Source: Capillidium heterosporum (taxonomy: Eukaryota; Entomophthoromycota; Entomophthoromycetes; Entomophthorales; Capillidiaceae). From it: a DNA stretch of 64,000 nt. Shown piece after piece: positions 1-11,204 of this stretch. The position numbers and the translations under genes are program-made. How positions within the stretch are numbered: the first letter of the stretch is position 1; each line of letters begins with the position of its first letter. The stretch covers positions 124,001 through 188,000 of the forward strand of contig WBMQ01000006.1 of NCBI GenBank assembly GCA_016630905.1, written 5' to 3'. A model generated the notes under the pieces. The model saw nothing but the letters and a program-made list of their open reading frames with translations, was not told the DNA's origin and did not search any database.

Positions 1-748
1 CGGCAACTACAAGCAGCAGTAAAGTGACCGGAAAGGCAACTATGTTCAACCAAAATTCAATGTCATCTTTCTCCAAAACCAATACGATGAATTGTAGTGA
101 AAATCCGATGAAGAAGAAGAAGCCTAGCTTCAAAAGTAATACGAAAATCTGATAGTCCAAGTACATCCTACGCATGTTGGTGTCGGCTCCAATCTTCTTG
201 TAGATCTCCCAGCCGTATTCCTTGTACAATTTAAACGACAGAAAGCAGTAAATAATCGTAGTGACTGCCAAAATGGTGCATACCGAATAAAGCGTAGGTC
301 GTACCAAGTTAGAGTTGACATTCTCCTTGTTGTCGCCAGTCAGACTCAATATCTGGCTAATCTGCACTATCGAGTAGCAGAAACACACTAAAGCAAACAG
401 GCACAATCCCATCAGTTGAATTGTATTCTTGTTTCGTATCTAAATAGAAGGGATAAGCAAATGCTAACTTTTAAATGGAATACCGCATCAAATACCAAAA
501 CTATTTGAAATACTCGGCTCAGGATGAATATGGTTAGGTAAACTTGAATGATTCTGCTGGAGTCGATAAGTTTGAGTGTATAAAGTTCAAGAAAGATAAT
601 GGTGCTCGATTCGATTAATGCTACTAGCAAGAGTATTATACTGAGTTTCGACCAATCTTTAAAGAAAAAGTTCTACATGAAAAGAGATAGCTTAATAAAA
701 ATAGCTTCAATATAAAAAGGGTACCTTTGCTTTGCCCATAGCAGTCAT
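1..748 (-). CDS. UPF0658-type Golgi membrane protein, 3' end outside window
   Basis: Multi-pass membrane protein of the fungal UPF0658 family, annotated as Golgi membrane proteins of unknown function in fission yeast. Exons read 748-725, 672-484 and 439-1, and the gene runs off the left edge, so the C-terminus is missing. The start ATG at 748 opens MTAMGKAK; the second exon gives two hydrophobic helices, the third begins RNKNTIQLMGLCLF and carries the motif KLYKEYGWEIYKKIGADTNM, which is characteristic of the family. It is a tandem paralog of the gene at 1893-2934: the first two exons have identical lengths (24 and 189 nt) and most of the third exon is near-identical in protein. Both genes share an upstream palindrome. 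The family assignment is from remembered motifs; the function is unknown. Confidence 0.85.
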
Positions 749-1892
749 TTAAATATTATAGTCGTCTAGTCGTCTTTATCGTATAGGTATCGTCAGGGGT
801 TGGTATAATTTCGATTTTAATTTTAGAAAGCTGCTAGGGAGGTGCTAAGGAAAAACTCTAGAAATTGGTTTTGGATTTAGAAAGGCAATTGGATTGAATT
901 GAATTGGATAAGTTTGGGTCAGATTGGAATAGGAATCCGTTAATTAACGTTACTTTAGCTGGAGCATTGCTTCGATTTTACCATATTTTTGTAGATTTGG
1001 TTGGAGCTGATATGTAGTATACAATTATAGGTTAAGGCCACATGGGAAAGTAACCATATCCTACCTTGCCATGTCAAGTATCCAACAACCCCAAAAGTTA
1101 AAATACTATAATAAGTGGGGCATTTAGTCGATAAAGTTATGGGGCTTTGGCTAATAGTTCAAGTAGTTGAAAAAGGCTACAATTTAACTTATGGAAAATC
1201 AGTTCAAGCATTTGGAACGGAATTCTTTGTTAATAGATGAGTTATTTCCTTATGAATTTGGAACAGGGTTTCGTATCCACTGTTTTGACAGCATCATGGG
1301 ATTGGACTTTAGTGGTAAAGGGTATATATTATTGTCAAATATATCAGGTTACTACTAGAGGTAGTATAATAGCGATGTTGCGAGAAACCTTGATCTACAC
1401 CTTTACTTTCCTTCTAGGTTAATCTGCAACTCGCAGCTATCTCCCTCAGCTTGGTTCGTCTGGCTATCTTTAAAGAACTGAAAAGGTAGCTTTTATTGCC
1501 AAAAATGACAGATACTGGGTTTAATATTGTAGGTGTTGATACAAGAGATTAGTTATAGACCAAGTTACATCTGATAAATTGACGAAATAGTTGAAAGATG
1601 AGTAGAAAGTATATCTGTTGTAAGCCATCTGCTAGTCCTAAAAACTAAATCGAGAAATATTAGGACAGGCATCAAGTCCAGTATATAACACTAGTCATGT
1701 GTAGCTATACTGTCGTACGAAACGCATCATGAGAAAAAATAGTCCATCTACCTTATCGAAATAATAGGTTATTTAATTAAAAATTTAGAATATATGGATA
1801 TAAGTTGAACTTATAAGTTAGTAGAAGCCTTCCAATCAGGCCAAGGTTTGATCTTTGCAAAATTGAAAAATCAATCGTCACTTAAATTGAGA
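749..1892. other. Spacer between the two UPF0658 paralogs
   Basis: About 1.1 kb of AT-rich sequence holding the upstream region of copy 1 (with the palindrome at 938-949) and the 3' flank of copy 2. Short open frames here show no recognisable protein or convincing splice structure. Confidence 0.6.
938..949. promoter_or_regulatory. Palindromic element upstream of UPF0658 copy 1
   Basis: Perfect 12-bp palindrome CGTTAATTAACG, 190 bp upstream of the start at 748. The same 12-mer, with almost identical flanks (GATTGGAAT then AATCC just before it), lies 138 bp upstream of the paralog at 2934. The surrounding spacer is otherwise diverged, so this is a candidate binding site kept after the duplication. 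The factor is unknown. Confidence 0.5.
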
Positions 1893-2934
1893 TTACGTAT
1901 CGGGGAAGTGGTCCAAGTAAACGGCCTTATTGGACTTTTTGATATGTTCGGACAGACCTCTACCGAAGTTACGATAGCACCTATAGGACGATATAGCACA
2001 GGCAATCAAACTCAACAAAGCCATGACAGCGAACGTGGTTAGGCCTTTCTGATTGTTGGTGTACTTCTTCTTATATGGATAGTAGATAGAAATCAATTTG
2101 TAAAAGAAGTAGACGGCGGCCAATAGCAACAAAAACATAAACACCAGCATCAGCTTACGGTTTTCGTGGCGTACGCCGTAGACTGCTACTACGAGCAGCA
2201 GTAAAGTAACTGGAAACGCTATAATGTTCAACCAGAACTCAATGTCGTTGTCTTCGAGCACTAGAACTATGAACTGCAGCGAAAACCCGATAAAGAAAAA
2301 GAAGGCTAACTTTAAAAGTAAAACGAAAATTTGGTAGTCCAAGTACATGTTGCGCATGTTGGTATCAGCGCCAATCTTCTTGTAGATCTCCCAACCGTAT
2401 TCCTTGTATAATTTAAAGGACAGAAAGCAGTAGATTATGGTAGTTACTGCCAATATAGCGCATACTGAGTACAAGGTGGGACGCACTAAGCTGGGATTCA
2501 GCTTTTCCATGTTCTCACTAGTCAAGTTTAAAATTTGGTTGATCTGCACTATTGAGTAGCAGAAGCATACTAAAGCGAAAAGGCACAGCCCCATCAACTG
2601 AATCGTATTTTTGTTGCGTATCTAAAAAGGGAAAGTAAGTAAATAAGATTTTGGCAAATTTTGATTACCGCATCAACTACCAAGACAATTTGGAACAGTC
2701 GGCTCAGGATAAATATGGTCAAGTACACTTTAATAATGCTACCCGACTCGATCATACTAAGAGTGTAAAGCTCCAGGAATATGATGGTGCAGGATTCTAT
2801 AAAAGCTAATAGAAACAGTAGGATACTGAGTATCGACCAATCTTTGAACAAGTAGGTCTACAAAAAAGAAAACATGGCTTAATAAAAATCAAATGTTACA
2901 ATAAAATTACCCTGACTCTATTTATGGCATCCAT
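1893..2934 (-). CDS. UPF0658-type Golgi membrane protein, complete copy
   Basis: Complete paralog of the gene at the left edge. Exons 2934-2911, 2857-2669 and 2621-1893 join without a frame break to 313 residues, starting MDAINRVRTYLFKDWS. About eight hydrophobic stretches are visible, two in exon 2 and six in exon 3, with the family motif LYKEYGWEIYKKIGAD in the fourth-to-fifth helix interval and a basic cytosolic-looking tail (SSYRCYRNFGRGLSEHIKK). Introns are 53 and 47 nt with GTAATT/GTAATC donors. Family knowledge: UPF0658 proteins localise to the Golgi in fission yeast, and their role is undetermined. An alternative 3' splice into downstream AT-rich sequence is possible but unconvincing; the TAA at 1893 was kept. 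Confidence 0.88.
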
Positions 2935-4430
2935 TTAAAGTTGGTTATGATCTGTATTGTTGTGTTAGGTGGAATTGTTGGTTTTCGCTTTGACAACTCT
3001 GTAATGCTAAGAAAGCTCCAAGAAAATGAAGTTGCTACAAAAGTAAATTGGACTGGATTGGAATGATAATCCGTTAATTAACGTATTTTGCATTTGCAAT
3101 TGGAGCAAATCATCCAATTTTACCATTTTCTGTAAATTTTGGTGGAGTTTGTTGAACTGGATGGGACTACCTCGTTTGATTGGGCCTACAACCCTAATTT
3201 GGGGTGTGGGTTAAGTTAGATAGATCAGCAAATTTGGAGAGAGGTAGGATCAATTTTATTTCAAAAGTTGGCATTATTCAATAGGTGATTTTGAAAGCAT
3301 TATACCGCATTTATAAGACTATGGTTAGCTAGCTTATGATAGCTGATGCACAATCATCTAAAGACATAAAAAGATGAAATTTAAACCTATTGTATAATGG
3401 TAAGTAGGTAGTAGTTATCATATTAGCTTATATTAAAGTCAACTACCACTCAAACTAAGTTCACATGCTTCAGTTCACTTTACCAAGTTCAAAAGTATTA
3501 TCGTATGTTTTTATAAGTTTGGATCGAGCATTTTACTAGGCAATCGACAGCATATGAAATTTGAATTAAAATCCCTCTTTACCCAGCCTATACAACTGGA
3601 GTGCACCTTTCAATTTCACTTGAAGAATCAAAATACTTAGATCAAGAACCAACAATATTAAAAACTGTTTACATATGGAAAGATGGCATGTGGGGTATTC
3701 TAAACTTTAGATTGGATCTAAAATTTTTGGTTAGTAAACAGTTCCCAAGTTCAAAAAATGGGTTTTTAGGAAAGCAACCTAATCTTATTCAGCCTTATAA
3801 CGTTGCTTGCACTACCGCACATTTTATCACTTTCTTGCACAGGTCTTTAAATGTAAAAATGGCATGGAAAGTTAGTAATTTCGTGGCAAAAATTCGTAAT
3901 TATATTGCTAATAATTTGAAATTTGCTCTATTCAATAAGTATATCCCAAATATTCAATTCAGCAGTTTCAAATAGGATATAGAGATTGATATATAGGGCG
4001 GCTATAGATATTATTTAAGTTTACATAATTATACCTTTGGTAATAAAGTGTATAGGTTTTTCTGCTATACCTCGAAGATTCTATCAGATATTTCAACATA
4101 TTCCGATTTTGTCTTAGTTTACAACCATAACTATAAAGCTCTGAAATGGAAAGGTATGCATTTCTAAATTTCCACTTTACCTACTTCAATTGATGAGAGC
4201 TACAACTACTTTTAAAGAGCACCTCATTTGTCGTTTATTTGTATATGTATATAATCCTACCAGATGAAGCATACTTTGTACCAGACATATCCTTGATTCG
4301 ATTCCATATAGTAGTTAGGATTTAGTAGTTCAATACATACTAATAAATGGTAGGTAAGTCGAATTTTCCAACTTTTTCACATCACTAAATGAAATACAAA
4401 AGCTACTTTTAAATTAGCCCTTAGTATATA
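2935..4430. other. Gene-poor AT-rich region
   Basis: The first 150 bp are the upstream region of the UPF0658 gene. The remainder has no convincing gene. A plus-strand open frame at about 3601-3975 (124 codons, non-ATG start) has no recognisable domain and strongly AT-biased codons; I do not call it a gene. Confidence 0.5.
3072..3083. promoter_or_regulatory. Palindromic element upstream of UPF0658 copy 2
   Basis: Second copy of the perfect palindrome CGTTAATTAACG, 138 bp upstream of the start at 2934. Flanks match the copy at 938-949 (AATCC before, T after). Retention in both promoters after divergence of the rest suggests a bound site. Confidence 0.5.
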
Positions 4431-7400
4431 TATATGGATCGCTGGAGCTAGTTGCAGAATTCTTAAAGTTGGGATAATATATTGGATAGGGATATAGTCT
4501 AGTTTCACTACATCACAGCTAGTTTAAAGAACAGATATATTTGCCGATATCAGGTTTACTGCTATTTTGAAGCCTTTCCTAATGAACACGTTTACTAACA
4601 GAAATGTATACTACTTAGCCTTCCAAACTTGTTTCTGCGGTGTAGTGTGGTATAGATATTTGAAATACCATGTCTATATTCATAAGCTGAAAGTTCAAAG
4701 TGTAGATGTTTACACGTATCGATATGCTGTGACGTTGCTTTTTTTGGGCAAAGTTAGCTAGCTTAAAGTTTAATTTGAATTGCAGCTTTCCAATTTACTT
4801 GCCTAAACTTATAGTATTAGTTCAATAAAAAACATAATTTTAATAGAACGTATTCATCTCAGGGATTGTTAAGGGAAACAGATTTTTTATTTAACTTGAA
4901 TCTAAAATTGCGTTTCCAGAACCGTATATTTTACCGATATCCTTACACAAGAGCTTTGAAAGTTGAGGTCAAAAAGTAATGTAGATCACAGTTGCATTAC
5001 AGCAGAATCGGTAACCTTGTTACTAATCGAATGACTACTATTGAAATGTCTGGCAGTCCCTTCTTCACATACATTGTAGGTAAAAGCTATTGACAACATA
5101 GGATATTGAAGCCTATGCTTTTATCACATTGATAGTAGAGGAGTTGGTGTCTGGTATAACTTTAAATTTTAAAGTCATTCAATTAAATTTCTTTGTTTGC
5201 TACCACCACCTACTCAACTCTAAAAGAGTAGGGTATATACTCTATCGTATTACCTTACGTACTTCAGCTAATGGCATCTGCAGCTGTTACCTTGTACCAA
5301 CTTATGTCTGACGGAACTTTTCTAGCAAACTAACAGCCCTATACCAGCTTCTACCTTAACTTGGATAACATGTAGCAGTTGGAATTATACCAACCAATAC
5401 ATGGTAATAAATACGATGCAGCTCATTGCCAACAATTTGGCCACCATCGCGTTTACCTAAATTTAACGTAGTTGTCTTTAAAGCCAAAGTAATATATTAG
5501 ATAAAAGTTTAGTTTAGCTTCATGTTACTTAACAAAGTCTAAAGAATAATTATTTTGACCGACATCAAGTTTACTGCTACCTTGATCAGGCTTTTCTAAT
5601 GGATAAGTAGACAATGGGAGTTTAACCGGCCTTGCCTTACCTGTTTTTAAAGCGGATTATATTGGGGAATTTTAAGAGAATACCTCTTTGGCTATAACTA
5701 AAAAAGCTAAAGTGAACATATCTACAAATGCCGTTCCTATTAGGGATGTAGCTTCTTTTGGGCATGGTCCGTTCTGGTCTCAGATTATACTTTCCAATTT
5801 ATTTGTCTTGGACTCTAATAGCTTGCTTGTTAACGGTACGATTCTGATAGGAGCCATGCATCTTATTGCAGTGGACTTATCTCTGCCCGTTATGACTATC
5901 TACTTGGCCCTAAAATGGAAATGTCTATACTTTTGACCTCGTCATCCTATTTACTCTAACCTATGGCACCTACAGCTACTTGCTGGGACTAAACTGCTTT
6001 ATACTGGCTTCTATATCAATTCAGATATTCACATGGTGTTACAATTAAATCAACCAATTTATTTGGCAAGTGATGGCATGCAGCTCAACACTATCAGTTT
6101 GGTTATCGTCGTATTCACAATGAGGCCTCATTATTATTTTTAAACCGAGCCTTACTTGTATACTTGTATGCTATCAAACTAAACCATCGTATTTTTAAAG
6201 TTGCAATATATTTTGTAGATACTTAGTCTAGTCTCACTTTAACAAGAGTTTAAAGAATAAGTGTATTGACCGATGCCAAATGACTACTAAGTATATTTTC
6301 TATTTAGCCTTTCACTATTTGTATTTCAAGCTGCAATTAATTGGAATGCTTCGAAATATACGATTTTAAATATAAAGAGTTGGAAATCTAAAGTGGAAGT
6401 GTTTGAAGGATGAATTTATTGAGTGAAGCCTCTTTTAGACATAATCCGCCTCGGTCTCTTCTCTCATTTAGCTTCAACCTTCCAATCCACCTGTTTAATT
6501 TTCTAATAAAATGCTTGCTGATTGTATGGTTTTGATGGATCACATATATATAAGAGACACATCATCCTACCAAAATAGACTTTCCTTTACTTGCCGTGGT
6601 CACCTATCCTATCCCAAGATAGGAAGGCCTATACTTTTAACTTTACCTTTCTACATACTAATCAATTTTATCTACAACTACCTGTATAAACTGAATTATT
6701 TTATATCAGCTATTGTAGTAACTTGTACACATGTGGTGGTTGGATTAGACCGACATATATAGTGCAGATTGGAATTCCTAGATCCGGCCTCGCCTGTCTA
6801 AAATAGACTTGAAGAACACTTTAATTATTTAACATTTATTTGTATACCTGTACGCTATCGAAAATGAATATCATATTCTCTAAGGCTGTTGTAATATATT
6901 TGATAGGTACAGCCTAGTTTCATCTTATTAAAATTTAAAGAAAAGGTATGTTGATCAATACCATCTTTAATAAAGGCTGAAGAACAGATATATCGATTGA
7001 CTTTAACTTTACTAATATTAGGGATAGCAACTTTGATGAATATGTGTATTGAAAGTACTAAATTCACAATCAATAGCTTGTTTATAGTTGGCTTTCAACT
7101 CAATATTTTTGAGTTACCATTGATTGGAAACGTTTAAACAGATATGTCCTTAGTTCTTGACTAAAGCTTTAGAACGAAGATACAGATCGACGTACACTCG
7201 ACTATTGAAGAATTGCGATAACCTTGCCTGATTTATTAGCCTTCTACGAGTGTCTACCTACTCGGGAGGTAGCTTCTTTTGGACATGGTCTGTATTAGCT
7301 TTGATTTACGGCAGCTTTAGTTTTGCAATCGGATTTACTTGCCCTCTTTTCCAATTTAAACTTTGCTGCAAGTATAGCCTAGATAGAACGCATGTATACC

Positions 7401-7500
7401 AAAAGGTAGCATCCTGCCTCTGTAAATTACTCTGCTTCGAATAGTACCAAAAGAAGGACCAAATCCCTAATAGGCTAGGTCAGAAACAAGGTTTTGGAGT
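4430..7500. repeat. Decayed tandem array, at least four units of about 0.7-1 kb
   Basis: Four diverged copies of one segment lie head to tail. Anchor 1, a run like AATATATTnGATA followed by a TAGTTT(C)A stretch and TTTAAAGAA, occurs at about 4475, 5491, 6204 and 6892, giving spacings near 1016, 713 and 688 bp. Anchor 2, resembling GTAGCTTCTTTTGGGCATGG, occurs at about 4733, 5748, 6425 and 7268. A third shared piece, CTTTCCAATTTACTTG-like, follows anchor 2 in each unit. Units are heavily substituted with many gaps and keep no shared long reading frame. On the minus strand anchor 2 reads like a short ATG-containing exon in three units, but no protein family could be recognised. The origin (dead gene family or decayed satellite) is unresolved. 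Confidence 0.55.
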
Positions 7501-7873
7501 GTGATTACTAAATGAAATCAAAGTCCACTGTTAGAATTATGACCAGCCGGTTCATTAGAATACGGGCTACGGACTAAAACCCAATTTGCAACTAAAGGTG
7601 TCGGCAAATTTATACTCCCAAAGAATTGACTAAGCCAATTAAGTTATTACATGTGAACAACTTGAGCTTATACTGCATTTAACCATAACGATCCTTTTTC
7701 AAAAATTCTGGGAGGCCAACTTGACCTTTCTTAACATTTTCTAACACATGTTGCCCCTTGAAATACGACGATGGAAGTATTTGGCAAGATCCAAGTCAAA
7801 GAGTATTCTAGCGCTCTTCATTTATTACTGGACGATGGTCTTATCGAGACAAAGGGTGCAGCTTTTAGGAGCT

Positions 7874-7881
7874 TATAAATA
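7874..7881 (+). promoter_or_regulatory. TATA box of the short-chain dehydrogenase gene
   Basis: TATAAATA in the context GGAGCTTATAAATACCCCC, 115-122 bp before the ATG at 7996, followed by a pyrimidine-rich CCCCTTCAACTTTCAAC stretch typical of fungal transcription starts. Confidence 0.5.
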
Positions 7882-7995
7882 CCCCCAATTTTCCCCTTCA
7901 ACTTTCAACAAAAATATCCAATTAACAATTAAAAGTACCTGGATACAGGGCTTGCAAACTAATAGATTAATAGAACCAATAAATAGTATAAAGAT

Positions 7996-9002
7996 ATGTC
8001 GATACAAAGAAATACCAACGAAAGTGAGCAAGACAATTTAGAACCAAAGATTGCTGTAGTGTTCGGTGGTTCCAGTAACCTAGGTCTGGAGATAGCTTTA
8101 CAGCTGTTGACTAGAAGTATGCGAGTGTACTTGACAATCGAAAGTTCGGTCGTACTTTCTTCATTGCCTATCGTCAAAGAGCACGCCAAGAAGTTAAAGT
8201 TTATAGAGATTGATCCCAACCGACTGACTTCCGTCCAGCTCGGCGTCACTCAGATTGAAGTTCTGGAGCGGAAAGTCGATATCCTGGTCAATTGCGTCGA
8301 CACCTTGAATTTAAAGTACAGAACTACTAGAGATGGCTTTGAACGTACTTTACAGGTAGAACTTTCTTCACCAAAAATCCATACTAACTCTTTTGTAAAA
8401 GACCAACTACCTGGCACCGATCCAATTTTTCAATGGACTACTCCCTTTACTTGCCAACAGCCATGATGCTAGAGTCGTCAACCTGACAAATAAAGGTATC
8501 TTACCTTTATAAAAATCATCAACTAATGCTATACCTTAATTATCTAGTGTACAGGCTCTCCAATTTTCAAATCTACGACTGGAACGATACGACAGCCAAT
8601 GGCTACTGCTGCTTGGAAGATTACGGCCTAAGCAAGTTCTACCTCTTATCCTTGACACGAGAGCTTTCTAGGAGATTGAAGGGCACCACCATCAAAGTCA
8701 ACTGCACCTTCAGTGGTATGGATGCCGAGCCTGCCAACTACAGTACAATAGTTAGCCAAATGTGGTACTACGATTTAGTCAAAGTTGCACTCAAAGTGGT
8801 TAATACAGTTATCAATAGGAGTAAGGAGGAGGTCGTCGATGATATACTGTTCTTAGCTTTAGATAGTCGTATCACCAAAGAAAATTCAGGCCAATGTTGG
8901 ATGGATAAGAAGGTGGAGGATGTATTGGATGTTGTCAAGGACCCTTATATTGCCAAACAATTGTTTACATTCACTAGTAGGGTGTTGGGATTGGAGTGGT
9001 AA
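7996..9002 (+). CDS. Short-chain dehydrogenase/reductase, retinol-dehydrogenase-like
   Basis: NAD(P)-dependent oxidoreductase of the classical SDR fold. Exons 7996-8355, 8402-8495 and 8548-9002 join in frame to about 302 residues. Visible motifs: a Rossmann nucleotide loop VVFGGSSNLGLEIA near residue 22 (the usual TGxxxGxG begins FGG here); VNCVD at the NNAG position; DGFERTLQTNYLAPI spanning the first splice junction, which fixes the splice phase; LLPLLANSHDARVVNLTNKG; the catalytic YGLSK (YxxxK); and the tail DPYIAKQLFTFTSRVLGLEW, like retinol dehydrogenase/WWOX-type SDRs. The usual NAG Ala-Gly is replaced by Cys-Val, so substrate and activity are uncertain. It stands alone downstream of the repeat array with its own TATA box. 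Confidence 0.88.
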
Positions 9003-9189
9003 AGAGCATTTAGCCTAGTTTTAGAATATCGTTATCGTTGCTGTTGCATTTCATACTAATTAAAAAGTACTGTTTTTTATCTATTTTCGAACATTATTAC
9101 TTGATGTGTAATTGGTATATTTTAAAATATATTCATATATCAAACTTTATATTGACATCAGAGTTTATTTCTAAACCAACTTAAATGTC

Positions 9190-10453
9190 ATCTAACTACT
9201 TCTATTTTATCAATCTAGGTGCTCTCTTTTCGAATCAACTATACACTTCCCTAGGAGCATCGAACACCTTCAGCATAACCAAACCATTAAACTTAATCTC
9301 CTCTACTTCAAACACAGAGCCCACATCCATCATATCATCCAAAACTTCTTTACTAAACCTCAAATTCAACTGGTATATTCCAACTCTATCTAAAAATTTC
9401 AAGAGATCCTTATCAAAGCTACCTAACCTATTCAACGACAACCCTTTTAGATAGACGCCTGAAGAAAAGTTGTTTAAACCATTGTCTAGTTTAAAACTAT
9501 TCAATGTGATAATTCTGAAGTTCTTTAAGTTAGTGAAAATAGTAGTCTGATCATCCCAGTTGGAAATGGTCAGGCACTTCGAGTTGGTAAAGTCGGAAAT
9601 GATGGATTGGAGAACCTTAATTGACAGGTTGGTGTCAAGCCGACTAATGTTGGACCATGTTTCAGTTGATAAATTGACCCGATCCCTACTAGTAGCAAAC
9701 ATACTTCTCAACTTTGGGCCAGTGCCTGGGATCGATTAGAAATTTCGTCGAATCCGATCACCTATCACCAACATAATCCAACTCAACCAAATTAGTAAAA
9801 ATTGGTAAAGGCACTTGATTATCTAGTTTAAATTTTCTTGGGTGAAAACGAAATATTTGTAAGTTAGAGAAGCTAGTGTTGACGATTTGGAAGGAATTGG
9901 TCGCCGTGTTGTAACTACCGACTTCCAAATCCAGAAAATTGGGGGTTATGGTAGTGTTCCAAGAATTTGGTGTCAAATGCGTTGATGATCTTCAACTTGA
10001 TCAAGTTTATAAACCGGCTGTTCAAAAGTAAGTAATATATATCTTTGGAACTGTCACAATAAAAACAAGTTCCTTCAATTTGAAAAAGATGGGATCCCTC
10101 GACTGCAGCTTGAGTTTGAACTGTTGGTCGTTGGCAATCTTTTTGAATGATAGCAAGTTACTAAAACCATCCATGGTGAAATGTGGGCTGTAGCAGTAGT
10201 AGAAGGATGCTTTGATAATAGAAGATTTGTACGAGTTTATGAACTTGGCAACATAACCTATATAGGTTGGATATTGGGATACCTTTAGGCTGTTCTTGAC
10301 TACAAAATGGTTGAAGTTCAGAAGGAATAACCTGCGTTGTGCTAAAATGTAAAAATATCTATTCTGGTGAGATAGGATTACTGATGAGTGGAAAGGTAGG
10401 TGGCGTACTATTTGTTCAACTATAATGCCACCTAGATCTTGCAGTTGTAACAT
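9190..10453 (-). pseudogene. Broken F-box/LRR gene, copy A
   Basis: Decayed paralog of the intact F-box gene at 11205-12485. From ATG 10453 (MLQLQDLGGIIVEQIV) it follows the intact copy for about 125 residues, including the F-box-like start and the SPHFTMDGFSNL segment, then loses frame near 10060-10020. Later pieces resume in other frames at about 9976-9758 and 9711-9235, and a stop precedes the homologous end KRAPRLIK. At least three lesions relative to the intact copy are visible. The 5' flank also matches that of copy B, so the duplicated unit included the promoter. Confidence 0.8.
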
Positions 10454-11204
10454 TTGTGATACTAAGGTTGGGGTATTATTGAAAAGATCGCTATACCTCT
10501 ATCTATGAAAGGTTGAATTTATAAAATAAAAATTAGTACGCTATTGTTACTGTTATACTTTACAGAAAGTTGGGATTGCCACTACAAGTTTTGAATATAT
10601 CAGTTCTTTACTACGGATAAAAGTAAACAATGGAGTACCCTAGATTTTTTAGAAGGTGAAAATATTGTAAACAGGCAAATAGACATGAGGAAGCGTAGCT
10701 ATGTAATAGAGGGAAGGAAAAGTTTGGCTGAATACTTTAAAGGCAGGTTACTAGCAGAGACTTTTAGTGATCAGACCAGAGTTTACTTTAAGCCTCTTGT
10801 CGAATTTGGGCTTTAAACTATCGTAGCTTTTATAAAAGACTTGAAAGGGCACCATCTGACAAAGAAATTGATATAGCTACGGATTTCAAGTTGTATTGCC
10901 TCCATTTCTTAACATAAAACTACAAAACATGAATCATTACTACTTTAAACAGATCTATTAAATGATAGAAAAGTTTATCTAGTTATACAGTATACTAAAC
11001 TTAAACTACTCCAATCATAGTTAAAGAATATCAATAAGCTTTGGAAAGTCTGCTTGCATATAATAAATTGTAATATAATATATACTGCCATCAAAGTATA
11101 CTATTAGAATACAAAAATAACAACTAGTTTATTATAAAACCTCAGCTTTGATGGATGGTGAGGGTTGAACTATGCCGAGTTTTAAAGCACTATACCTCTT
11201 CAGC
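10454..11204. other. Spacer between F-box copies A and B
   Basis: Carries the duplicated upstream region of copy A (a stretch at about 10525-10570 matching 12560-12605 upstream of copy B). No gene seen. Confidence 0.55.

Noticed and set aside
1780-1900. Extra 3' exon of the complete UPF0658 gene via GTAATC at its stop
   Set aside because: In frame, but the added residues look like translated spacer, and no family feature supports them.
3601-3975. 124-codon open frame
   Set aside because: Non-ATG start, AT-biased codons, no domain and no splice context.
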